This document shows, in pieces, positions 61,978-64,000 of a DNA stretch of 64,000 bases. The notes beneath the pieces were generated by a model. That model searched no databases. It saw only the letters and a program-made list of their open reading frames with translations, and had not been told where the DNA came from. Within the stretch, counting starts at the first letter, position 1. Each line of letters begins with the position of its first letter. Source of the stretch: Schistocephalus solidus (Eukaryota > Platyhelminthes > Cestoda > Diphyllobothriidea > Diphyllobothriidae); NCBI GenBank assembly GCA_017591395.1, contig WEDG01001408.1:248001-312000 (forward strand), in the 5' to 3' direction. Made by a program: the position numbers and the translations under genes.

Positions 61978-64000
61978 GGAGTGTCCCGGTAAAGTTGTTT
62001 GCAAGGAGGACTGAAATGAACTAAAATATGTTTTTGCGGTCCATGCTTCCGAAAACTGATTCCTAAGGCAATCTTTGTGGAAATGCAGTTATACTGACAA
62101 CTACGTCGATAAAGACGTGATTTTTACATTTAAGTAAGTACGCCTTTTAAAATGTTGTGATATGAGTTTAATTCGTTTTTTTGTAGTTTCGATGTATTCA
62201 CGTGTTGGCAGCAACCCCGAAAACAATATGCAGTAGCTTTCCTATTTCCTGAAATGTCAACCAAACTTTTGAAGTGTTTTCTATTTTAATAAATTTCCTT
62301 AGTACGGTTGTAAAATTTATTATCGTGAATTTTAATCTCAAGATATTTCAGTCACACCAGGACGCAAGCTTTTGTAAGAGCTTCTTTTGGACCACATGCA
62401 AAATGCATACTCGGTTAAAAATGACATCTTATATCGTATGCATTTTTGACATTGATTTTCAATTCTCTCATAAATTCAAATATATTATATATAAAACAGG
62501 AACAAAATATTGTTTCTTGTACTCGTTTGGTAGCAAATTATGCTGTCTTCAAAGATTATACTTAAAAGAAATGGCATGTTTGCGGTTTTAAAACTTTTTC
62601 TAAATTACTGAATAATTTTTGAAACTGGCAATTACATTCGTATCCAAAGTTTATAAATTTTATATTGTTTACATGAAATCTAATGAAATTGACACATTTC
62701 TCTACGCCATAATGAAGAGGTCACATAGTTTTCATAAAATTTTGCAATAGATGTGGATCATGTTGTATGCTTAATGAGCAACATTAATAAGCCGACAAAT
62801 ATGGTGTATAATTAATGAATATTTTATGGTCTTAAAAACCTCACAATTAAAAGGTATTTTAAAATCGAAAGATAACCTTTTTAAATATATTTAAATCTTA
62901 ACGAGAATTTAAAGCAGTTCCAAAAATGCATACTAAATTTGTAGTTCATTTTAACAAAGTATGCATTTTAAATGTGCCCGAAAGAAGCTCATTTAAAAAC
63001 CTGCACCCTGACGTGACTGAAATATCTTCGGATTAGGCAGTACGATAATTAATATTACAACCCTACTAAGGTAAATTGTTCTAACCGTAAAAACTTCAAA
63101 ATTTTGTCTGTCATTTCCAGAGATAGTAAATCTACTATAAATATGGAAGTGTTCCGGTAAATTGTTTCCGAGGAGGCCTGAACTAAACTGAAATATGTTT
63201 TTTGTGGTCCACGATTGCCAACAAGGGGTTTGGTCAACCTTTTTCAGAGTTTCCCTAGAAGCCGTTTTAACTGATTGGCCCGCCTATCCATTTCTGTCCA
63301 AGCGCTGGTTAATTTTGGCTTTGAGACTAGGTCTGTTGGGTATCACATTTGAAGCCCGATATTCTCATATTTCTAGGTCCTCGGGGCGAACAAGGTGAGC
63401 CTGGTGAAGCGGGAGTCAAAGCAGAAGATGGCGAGGATGGCGATGTGGGCGAGCGTGGAGAAGAAGGGGCTGATGGTTCACAAGGGACTCCCGGCTTGGA
63501 CGGCCAGCGTGGACCACCTGGTGAGAAGGGTCTGCCTGGAGTAAGTGGTGAGCCCGGCTCATATGGTGAGGACGGTCTCAACGGCAGTCCCGGTGAGGAG
63601 GGTGACTATGGTGACCAGGGTCCCCGCGGTCCAAATGGGCCGGACGGACCGGATGGAGAACAGGGTCCACAGGGTCCCAAGGGTGAGAAAGGAGCAGCCG
63701 GACACCCAGTGGATGGGGAAGAAGGTGAACCCGGAGAACCCGGCGTACCGGGTGAACCTGGAGAGGAAGGCCAAGAGGGAGAAAAGGGGCCTCAGGGAAT
63801 GCAGGGAGACAAGGGTGAAAAGGGTCAACCTGGACGGCTTGAAGGTCCACGCGGACCTGAAGGCGAGCAAGGAGAACTGGGTGAGGAGGGCGATGTTGGT
63901 CCCAAAGGCGAAGCTGGTCCGAAAGGAGATCAGGGCCCAGACGGGCCTCCTGGCGAACTCGGACCAATGAATTATTCTGCGATTCTTTTCGCTCGACATT
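18452..64000 (+). CDS. Type IV collagen alpha chain, 30 exons, 3' end outside window
   Basis: The spliced frame is join of 30 exons listed separately below, 4,663 coding bases, 1,554 codons plus one base, no internal stop. Type IV collagen is secreted, trimerises through its C-terminal NC1 domain, cross-links through its N-terminal 7S domain and forms the network of basement membranes. Seen here: signal peptide (residues 1-27); four clustered cysteines at 35, 39, 44 and 46; Gly-X-Y from residue 48 to about 1543 with about 25 interruptions; a lone helix cysteine at 130; a CPIC motif at 540-543; and the NC1-like start at about 1545. Known for the family: 7S cysteines next to the helix start, one more cysteine about 80 residues on, many interruptions, total length near 1,700-1,775. 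With a usual NC1 this chain would reach about 1,780. Every junction keeps the frame and, outside interruptions, the Gly register. Fibrillar collagen is excluded by the interruptions and irregular exon sizes. Which alpha chain it is cannot be told. Confidence 0.93.
18475..19195 (+). other. Intron 1 (phase 2)
   Basis: 721 bp, donor gtacgt, acceptor tttcag. No repeat recognised. Open frames crossing its start are continuations of exon 1 and are not expected to be used. Confidence 0.7.
19196..19253 (+). CDS. Collagen IV exon 2 (signal-peptide core)
   Basis: Acceptor tttatatttcag ends at 19195 and donor gtaagt starts at 19254. Codes for [19 protein letters not shown] (residues 9-27), the hydrophobic core of the signal peptide. 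Enters in phase 2 and leaves in phase 0. Cleavage is likely close to the exon end. The reading frame is also open upstream from an ATG at 19155, but that would put the start inside the polypyrimidine tract, so splicing from 18474 is preferred. Confidence 0.82.
19766..19787. repeat. (TA)n microsatellite
   Basis: Uninterrupted TA run, left boundary of a 150-bp segment closed on the right by a second TA run. Confidence 0.9.
19803..19893. repeat. Foldback-family arm, copy a
   Basis: GTGTTCACCGAT, CCGTTGTGCCCTGGAGCTCAC and TTAGAGCCC match in order the arm at 38231-38319 read in reverse complement. Single arm, no partner arm next to it. Confidence 0.6.
19904..19945. repeat. Perfect 15-bp hairpin beside TA tract
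   Basis: ATGATAAGGTGGAAC pairs without mismatch with GTTCCACCTTATCAT across a 12-base loop, and the outer side runs directly into the second (AT)n tract, which would lengthen the stem. Confidence 0.8.
19946..19969. repeat. (AT)n microsatellite
   Basis: Uninterrupted AT run directly after the hairpin. Confidence 0.9.
20234..20311 (+). CDS. Collagen IV exon 3 (7S-type cysteine cluster, helix start)
   Basis: Acceptor ttttccag, donor gtaagt, 26 codons, phase 0-0. Residues 28-53 contain [13 protein letters not shown] (cysteines 35, 39, 44, 46) and then the first Gly-X-Y units GIK GEL. In type IV collagens the mature N-terminus has four clustered cysteines directly before the triple helix, used for 7S tetramer disulfides; the spacing C-x3-C-x4-C-x-C here fits that plan. 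Confidence 0.92.
20312..20876 (+). other. Intron 3 (phase 0)
   Basis: 565 bp, gtaagt to gttaag. Nothing recognised inside. Confidence 0.85.
20877..21011 (+). CDS. Collagen IV exon 4 (7S helix)
   Basis: Acceptor ttgtgttaag, donor gtaggt, 135 bp, phase 0-0. Residues 54-98 are 15 perfect Gly-X-Y triplets with proline in several X and Y positions (GPP, GLP) and one aromatic triplet GFW. Confidence 0.93.
21012..22208 (+). other. Intron 4 (phase 0)
   Basis: 1,197 bp, gtaggt to tttcag. Nothing recognised inside; a 73-codon open frame at 21732-21953 shows no family features. Confidence 0.85.
22209..22253 (+). CDS. Collagen IV exon 5 (45 bp)
   Basis: Acceptor tgatttcag, donor gtaagt, exactly 45 bp, phase 0-0. 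Residues 99-113 are five Gly-X-Y triplets ([15 protein letters not shown]). Exons of 36, 45, 54 and 63 bp are typical of collagen genes. Followed by an intron of only 51 bp. Confidence 0.92.
22305..22367 (+). CDS. Collagen IV exon 6 (63 bp, isolated 7S cysteine)
   Basis: Acceptor ccctgtttttag, donor gtatgt, 63 bp, phase 0-0. Residues 114-134 are seven triplets including GCQ with cysteine 130. A single cysteine in the helix about 80 residues after the N-terminal cluster is also present in vertebrate alpha-1(IV), within the 7S overlap, so this residue probably joins 7S cross-links. Confidence 0.92.
22462..22584 (+). CDS. Collagen IV exon 7 (first helix interruption)
   Basis: Acceptor tgtttttctag, donor gtgtgt, 123 bp, phase 0-0. 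Residues 135-175 are triplets broken once by SSVDE (165-169) between GLP and GPP. A flexible break soon after the 7S region is usual in type IV collagen. Confidence 0.92.
22585..23671 (+). other. Intron 7 (phase 0)
   Basis: 1,087 bp, gtgtgt to attag. Contains an 86-codon open frame at 22925-23185 without recognisable features. Confidence 0.85.
23672..23707 (+). CDS. Collagen IV exon 8 (36 bp)
   Basis: Acceptor cacgttattag, donor gttcgt, 36 bp, phase 0-0. Residues 176-187 are [12 protein letters not shown]. It precedes a 3.8-kb intron that holds a decayed retrotransposon. The donor is weaker than its neighbours, but the frame and the Gly register support it. Confidence 0.88.
23708..27534 (+). 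other. Intron 8 (phase 0), hosts a LINE remnant
   Basis: 3,827 bp, gttcgt to ctccag. The LINE remnant occupies about 24.13-25.70 kb in antisense orientation; 25.77-26.08 kb (minus open frame, 103 codons) may be more of its 5' side but I cannot assign it. The rest shows nothing recognisable. Confidence 0.8.
24130..25705 (-). pseudogene. Decayed non-LTR (LINE) retrotransposon, endonuclease end to reverse transcriptase
   Basis: Read on the minus strand, pieces follow the order of a LINE polyprotein but in shifting frames. DHKLLLL near 25.70 kb resembles the end of an apurinic-type endonuclease (SDH motif). At 25304-24903, a linker with [10 protein letters not shown] leads to [14 protein letters not shown], the usual N-terminal reverse transcriptase motif. 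At 24790-24533, [16 protein letters not shown] is the catalytic motif A (F-x-D-x-S-x-A-F). Then [18 protein letters not shown] (motif B region), [16 protein letters not shown] and [13 protein letters not shown], which match the thumb-side region. Motif A aspartate is kept, but frameshifts and stops break the frame several times. It is a dead copy of a CR1/jockey-like element. Both ends are approximate. Confidence 0.82.
27535..27597 (+). CDS. Collagen IV exon 9 (63 bp)
   Basis: Acceptor gtccttctccag, donor gtaggc, 63 bp, phase 0-0. Residues 188-208 are seven perfect Gly-X-Y triplets rich in E, Q and D. Confidence 0.92.
27598..28236 (+). other. Intron 9 (phase 0)
   Basis: 639 bp, gtaggc to cttaag. 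Nothing recognised inside. Confidence 0.85.
28237..28419 (+). CDS. Collagen IV exon 10 (two interruptions, RGD, GFPGER)
   Basis: Acceptor tcacttaag, donor gtgggt, 183 bp, phase 0-0. Residues 209-269 carry an interruption IFSNIRR (227-233), an RGD at 233-235, a GFPGER hexapeptide at 237-242, and a second interruption [10 protein letters not shown] (249-258) containing cysteine 249. An N-glycosylation sequon NGT lies at 258-260. The following GTGRAGIP is a further register slip. Confidence 0.91.
28512..28628 (+). CDS. Collagen IV exon 11
   Basis: Acceptor catttcaaag, donor gtgggc, 117 bp, phase 0-0. Residues 270-308 are 13 perfect triplets. The acceptor tract is short; the intron before it is 92 bp. 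Confidence 0.91.
28757..28801 (+). CDS. Collagen IV exon 12 (45 bp)
   Basis: Acceptor actaatttag, donor gtaagt, 45 bp, phase 0-0. Residues 309-323 are [15 protein letters not shown]. Confidence 0.92.
28900..29019 (+). CDS. Collagen IV exon 13 (ends on a lone glycine)
   Basis: Acceptor ggtttctgtag, donor gtaggt, 120 bp, phase 0-0. Residues 324-363 are 13 triplets plus one terminal glycine codon GGG. The next exon opens with KMDC, so the junction itself lies in an interruption. This is the last exon of the uninterrupted phase-0 block. Confidence 0.9.
29277..29345 (-). repeat. SINE family A fragment
   Basis: On the minus strand, TTGTACTAAAACC then TTTTGCTTTCGTGGGTTCAAATCCCA parallels the right-hand copy at 6480-6530 and includes a good B box (GGGTTCAAATCCC). 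The A box is not preserved. Confidence 0.6.
30953..31062. repeat. Foldback-family arm, copy b
   Basis: GTGCTCACTGATCGCTAACGG, TGCCTTGGAG, TTTCACTCTCGAACCCC and CAGCAGTCGCACAGCGGCTA match in order the left arm at 38103-38192. A spacer-like tail follows, but no second arm. Confidence 0.65.
31570..31783 (+). CDS. Collagen IV exon 14 (two cysteines, change to phase 1)
   Basis: Acceptor aaatttgtag, donor gtaggt, 214 bp, phase 0-1. Residues 364-434 begin with a cysteine-bearing interruption [11 protein letters not shown] (cysteine 367) and continue as triplets to GIH plus the first G of a split glycine codon. At residue 420 a TGC cysteine codon stands exactly where a glycine is expected (GAQ-CLP-GPE). 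Confidence 0.9.
31917..32057 (+). CDS. Collagen IV exon 15
   Basis: Acceptor cttgttggcag, donor gttagc, 141 bp, phase 1-1. Joins as G|GA to restore glycine 435. Residues up to 481 are triplets broken once at GLDTIGPK. The donor is unusual (gttagc), but the Gly register on both sides demands a splice here. Confidence 0.88.
32058..33143 (+). other. Intron 15 (phase 1)
   Basis: 1,086 bp, gttagc to tcttag. Contains a short (GGA)n run and otherwise nothing recognised. Confidence 0.82.
32835..32856. repeat. (GGA)n microsatellite
   Basis: Seven GGA units inside intron 15. Confidence 0.85.
33144..33293 (+). CDS. Collagen IV exon 16
   Basis: Acceptor ttatctatcttag, donor gtaatt, 150 bp, phase 1-1. 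Residues 482-531 are triplets rich in GEK, GDT and GEM, with a short break at GESGMGSD. Confidence 0.9.
33294..34477 (+). other. Intron 16 (phase 1)
   Basis: 1,184 bp, gtaatt to tttatag. Nothing recognised. Confidence 0.85.
34478..34662 (+). CDS. Collagen IV exon 17 (CPIC interruption)
   Basis: Acceptor gcattttatag, donor gtaagt, 185 bp, phase 1-0. Starts with the interruption [11 protein letters not shown] holding cysteines 540 and 543, then RGD at 551-553 and a glutamine-rich run of GPQ units. A C-x2-C pair inside an interruption is also found in vertebrate alpha-1(IV) (CLIC), which makes a conserved disulfide likely. Confidence 0.92.
34871..35003 (-). repeat. tRNA-derived SINE family B, copy 1
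   Basis: On the minus strand: ATGGCTCAGTGGTAGGGCGC (A box), CACGGGTTCAAGCC (B box), then the body GATAACCTGGGTTTGGGTAT and GACTGGCTGATGGCGG. The body is shared with copies 2 and 3. The head is tRNA-like, but the body rules out a plain tRNA gene. Confidence 0.78.
35014..35091. repeat. Foldback-family arm, copy c
   Basis: GGCCACTGTTGTTAGGGCTC, GAATGAGCCCCAAGGCACAA and CATCGGTGAGC follow the order of the right arm at 38231-38319. It leads into SINE B copy 2 through a shared linker (ACCCGATTGCAACCGGCA). Confidence 0.7.
35141..35275 (+). repeat. tRNA-derived SINE family B, copy 2
   Basis: Diverged A box TGGCTTAATTGTTAGGGCG, B box GGGTTCGAGCC, then GATAACCTGAGACTGGGTAT, GACTGGCTAATGACGGC and CAGAAATAGCCATT, as in copies 1 and 3. 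Confidence 0.75.
35318..35405. repeat. Foldback-family arm, copy d
   Basis: CCACTGTGTGGCTGTTTGCAG, GAGAGTGA, ACACAATGAGACGAG and CCATTGGTGAACACC keep the order of the right arm at 38231-38319, more diverged. Not followed by a SINE. Confidence 0.55.
35951..36128. repeat. Recent tandem duplication, two units
   Basis: Unit 1 (35951-36048) and unit 2 (36049-36128) both start GAACATGGTGGTCAAC and end CTCATTAAGTTG. They differ by only a few substitutions plus an 18-base segment present in unit 1 alone. Confidence 0.88.
37334..37531 (+). CDS. Collagen IV exon 18
   Basis: Acceptor tatttttttag, donor gtaagg, 198 bp, phase 0-0. Residues 594-659 contain a 12-residue interruption [12 protein letters not shown] (612-623). 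The second half is very acidic: [15 protein letters not shown]. Confidence 0.92.
38103..38319. mobile_element. Foldback (long inverted repeat) element
   Basis: The arms 38103-38192 and 38231-38319 are imperfect reverse complements of about 90 bp around a 38-bp spacer: for example GGGGCTCGCTCTTGAG against the complement of CTTGAGAGTGAGCCCC, and GCGCTCATCGATCGG against CCAATCGGTGAGCAC. The same arm recurs alone at 19.8, 31.0, 35.0 and 35.3 kb. No coding capacity. It is a foldback or palindromic MITE-like repeat. Confidence 0.78.
38361..38492 (+). repeat. tRNA-derived SINE family B, copy 3
   Basis: Head GAGGCGCAGTGGGTAGAGCG (A box), GCGAGTTTGAGCC (B box), then body GGGGTTGGGTGTGACTGGCT, GATGACGGCTC and AAGCCAGAAATGGCATT. 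It directly follows the right arm of the foldback element with the linker CCGATCGAAACTGGCA, as copy 2 does. Confidence 0.8.
39717..39753. repeat. (AAAT)n microsatellite
   Basis: About nine AAAT-like units with one missing base. Confidence 0.88.
41886..42102 (+). CDS. Collagen IV exon 19 (longest interruption)
   Basis: Acceptor tgtctactcgcag, donor gtatta, 217 bp, phase 0-1. Residues 660-731 contain IIDAI (687-691) and then, from residue 713 to the next exon, a roughly 22-residue non-collagenous stretch with cysteine 718 and a basic patch DKKLAQ. The exon ends inside this stretch (GCG ATA G). Confidence 0.88.
42219..42389 (+). CDS. Collagen IV exon 20
   Basis: Acceptor gtttatcttag, donor gtgagt, 171 bp, phase 1-1. 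Joins as G|AT to give aspartate 732, finishes the long interruption with LM, then 18 perfect triplets. An RGD is present within GERGDQG. Confidence 0.91.
42390..45764 (+). other. Intron 20 (phase 1)
   Basis: 3,375 bp, gtgagt to cttcag. Contains TIR element copy 2. Open frames at 42477-42818 (minus, 113 codons) and 44153-44434 (plus, 93 codons) show no recognisable family. Confidence 0.8.
42853..43179. mobile_element. Non-autonomous TIR element with telomere-like core, copy 2
   Basis: Left end GTATGGCCGCCTAAATAGGA then CACGGTAAAACGAACC; right end GTCCTGTTTAGGCGACCAC. The core here reads in the G-rich sense (GGTTAGGGTC, GTTTAGGTTTAGG), so it lies opposite to copies 1 and 3. The ends are closely related to those of copy 1. 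Confidence 0.8.
45765..45869 (+). CDS. Collagen IV exon 21
   Basis: Acceptor tatcccttcag, donor gtgagt, 105 bp, phase 1-1. Residues to 823 are GPP/GPQ/GQP-rich triplets with one two-residue insertion (GDE-PL-GEM). Confidence 0.92.
45870..48192 (+). other. Intron 21 (phase 1)
   Basis: 2,323 bp, gtgagt to ggctag. Its 149-codon open frame (47063-47512) is hydrophobic and AT-rich without family features; a vaguely tRNA-like stretch near 46.79-46.87 kb is too decayed to call. Confidence 0.78.
48193..48318 (+). CDS. Collagen IV exon 22
   Basis: Acceptor tcctcggctag, donor gtgcgt, 126 bp, phase 1-1. Residues to 865 are uninterrupted triplets ([15 protein letters not shown] and so on). Confidence 0.91.
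48454..48789 (+). CDS. Collagen IV exon 23 (336 bp)
   Basis: Acceptor ccctatcgtctag, donor gtatat, 336 bp, phase 1-1. Residues 866-977. Contains cysteine 925 in GYC, an interruption at GSEEYT, an RGD in GPRGDPG, and a second interruption at GEDSTEE. Confidence 0.92.
49074..49220 (+). CDS. Collagen IV exon 24
   Basis: Acceptor gcgttcacag, donor gtaagt, 147 bp, phase 1-1. Residues to 1026, with RGD in GRRGDDG and a one-residue insertion at GTEQ where it joins the next exon. Confidence 0.92.
49221..49576 (+). other. Intron 24 (phase 1)
   Basis: 356 bp, gtaagt to ctgcag. Contains a short AATAAT-rich stretch only. Confidence 0.88.
49577..49884 (+). CDS. Collagen IV exon 25 (308 bp)
   Basis: Acceptor tttttctgcag, donor gtgcta, 308 bp, phase 1-0. 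Residues 1027-1129 with three short breaks ([13 protein letters not shown]) and a strongly acidic run [15 protein letters not shown]. Only a 77-bp intron separates it from exon 26. Confidence 0.91.
49962..50202 (+). CDS. Collagen IV exon 26
   Basis: Acceptor acccgaacctgcag, donor gtgagc, 241 bp, phase 0-1. Residues 1130-1209 with the hydrophobic interruption SLAELLK between GEP G and GIR. Confidence 0.92.
50203..52100 (+). other. Intron 26 (phase 1)
   Basis: 1,898 bp, gtgagc to ctgcag. Contains a 181-bp-period tandem duplication; otherwise nothing recognised. Confidence 0.85.
51392..51755. repeat. Tandem duplication with 181-bp period, telomere-like words
   Basis: GACCCGATACTTCAGTCCTC at 51450 returns as GACGCGATACTTTGGTCCTC at 51631, and TGACCCTACTAACCC recurs in both units followed by AGCGAATGC. 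Each unit contains CTAACCC-like words. The units are diverged, so this duplication is older than the one at 35951. Confidence 0.75.
52101..52208 (+). CDS. Collagen IV exon 27
   Basis: Acceptor tttcactgcag, donor gtaagt, 108 bp, phase 1-1. Residues 1210-1245 are 12 perfect triplets ([15 protein letters not shown]). Followed by a 5.0-kb intron. Confidence 0.92.
52209..57222 (+). other. Intron 27 (phase 1)
   Basis: 5,014 bp, gtaagt to aacgcag. Contains TIR element copy 3. The longest open frame (56338-56829) is discussed under rejected items. Nothing else recognised; no missed exon is needed, because exons 27 and 28 join in register. Confidence 0.8.
53066..53387. mobile_element. Non-autonomous TIR element with telomere-like core, copy 3
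   Basis: Left end GAATGCCTTATATGGCCGCC, right end GGTTAGGCGGTCATGCAAGG, with ATGTATCGTGGG just inside as in copy 1 (ATGTATTGTGGA). The core is CTTAACC/CCTAACC-like (53131-53320). More diverged than copies 1 and 2. Confidence 0.72.
57223..57420 (+). CDS. Collagen IV exon 28 (cysteine interruption)
   Basis: Acceptor ttctaaacgcag, donor gtaggc, 198 bp, phase 1-1. Residues 1246-1311 with the interruption KTDCPPAPQ (cysteine 1285) after GPS, then proline-rich GPM GPP GPQ. Confidence 0.91.
57622..57726 (+). CDS. Collagen IV exon 29
   Basis: Acceptor acttctcgcag, donor gtatgt, 105 bp, phase 1-1. Residues 1312-1346 with a one-residue deletion at GVGQP. The largest intron (5.65 kb) follows. Confidence 0.91.
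58115..58225. repeat. Degenerate TTAGGG-like stretch
   Basis: GGTTTGGGGTTCAGG, TTAGGGATAAGG, GGTTAGGGTTGA, GTAGGGTTCC and GATTAGGGCC follow each other with hexamer-like spacing. The flanking inverted ends of the TIR family were not found. Confidence 0.5.
58479..58511. repeat. (GT)n followed by CCGG repeat
   Basis: About eight GT units followed within a few bases by CCGGCCGGCCGG. Confidence 0.88.
61930..61970. repeat. (AT)n microsatellite
   Basis: About 20 AT units, the longest simple repeat in the window, running into GTGTGTG. Confidence 0.92.
61977..62050 (+). repeat. Short dispersed repeat, copy 1
   Basis: GGGAGTGTCCCGGTAAA, TTGTTTGCAAGGAGGACTGA, AAAATATGTTTTTGCGGTCC: same order as at 63145-63219. 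Family unknown. Confidence 0.75.
63145..63219 (+). repeat. Short dispersed repeat, copy 2
   Basis: GGAAGTGTTCCGGTAAATTG, TTTCCGAGGAGGCCTGAACT, GAAATATGTTTTTTGTGGTC, matching copy 1 1.17 kb upstream. It ends about 160 bp before the exon 30 acceptor. Confidence 0.75.
63377..64000 (+). CDS. Collagen IV exon 30, partial (end of helix, start of NC1)
   Basis: Acceptor catatttctag; the frame stays open to the window edge, at least 624 bp. Residues 1347-1554. Near-continuous Gly-X-Y with three faults: alanine 1362 in place of a glycine (GVK-AED), GHPVD and GRLE. The helix ends at GEL GPM and the last residues [10 protein letters not shown] resemble the conserved NC1 opening of type IV collagens (F-L-x-x-R-H-S). 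A sequon NYS is at 1545-1547. The exon may run further. Confidence 0.9.

Larger units (their letters stand above)
57727..63376 (+). other. Intron 29 (phase 1), largest intron
   Basis: 5,650 bp, gtatgt to ttctag. Contains a TTAGGG-like stretch, (GT)n and (AT)n microsatellites and a pair of dispersed repeats. The stretch from 58.9 to 61.9 kb is AT-rich and holds nothing recognised. Confidence 0.8.

Overview
This is eukaryotic DNA, and one gene dominates it. On the plus strand, 30 exons separated by 29 GT-AG introns (51 bp to 5.65 kb) join in a single open frame from an ATG at 18452 to the right edge, giving 1,554 codons so far. The product begins with a signal peptide, continues with a short segment holding four cysteines, and then runs as about 1,500 residues of Gly-X-Y repeat broken about 25 times by short non-collagenous stretches. 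The last residues read [10 protein letters not shown], which resembles the start of the NC1 domain of type IV collagen. I call it a basement-membrane type IV collagen alpha chain, missing only its C-terminal NC1 domain (about 230 residues) beyond base 64000.

Layout. Bases 1 to about 17,570 form a gene-poor, repeat-bearing 5' flank with tRNA-derived SINE remnants (about 550-960, 6.16-6.57 kb), one copy of a terminal-inverted-repeat element with a telomere-like core (1775-2163) and one weak minus-strand exon candidate (13985-14325). Bases 17,570-18,451 are GC- and CpG-rich and are the likely promoter and 5' leader. Exons 1-13 (18.45-29.0 kb) encode the signal peptide, 7S-like domain and first part of the helix; after the first intron their introns are all phase 0. 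Exons 14-30 (31.6-64.0 kb) encode the rest, with mostly phase-1 introns that split glycine codons. Large introns carry a decayed non-LTR retrotransposon (about 24.13-25.70 kb, minus), a foldback repeat family (19.8, 31.0, 35.0-35.4, 38.1-38.3 kb), SINEs tied to it (34.9-35.3 and 38.4 kb), two more telomere-like-core elements (42.85 and 53.07 kb), tandem duplications and microsatellites.

Organism. Long introns, tRNA-derived SINEs, a chordate-unlike acidic GEK/GEP-rich collagen IV and a non-LTR element with an SSAFNTI motif suggest an invertebrate, possibly a flatworm. The taxonomic call is inference only. No bacterial genes, CRISPR arrays, intact tRNA or rRNA genes were seen. I found no head-to-head collagen partner on the minus strand in the 18 kb upstream.
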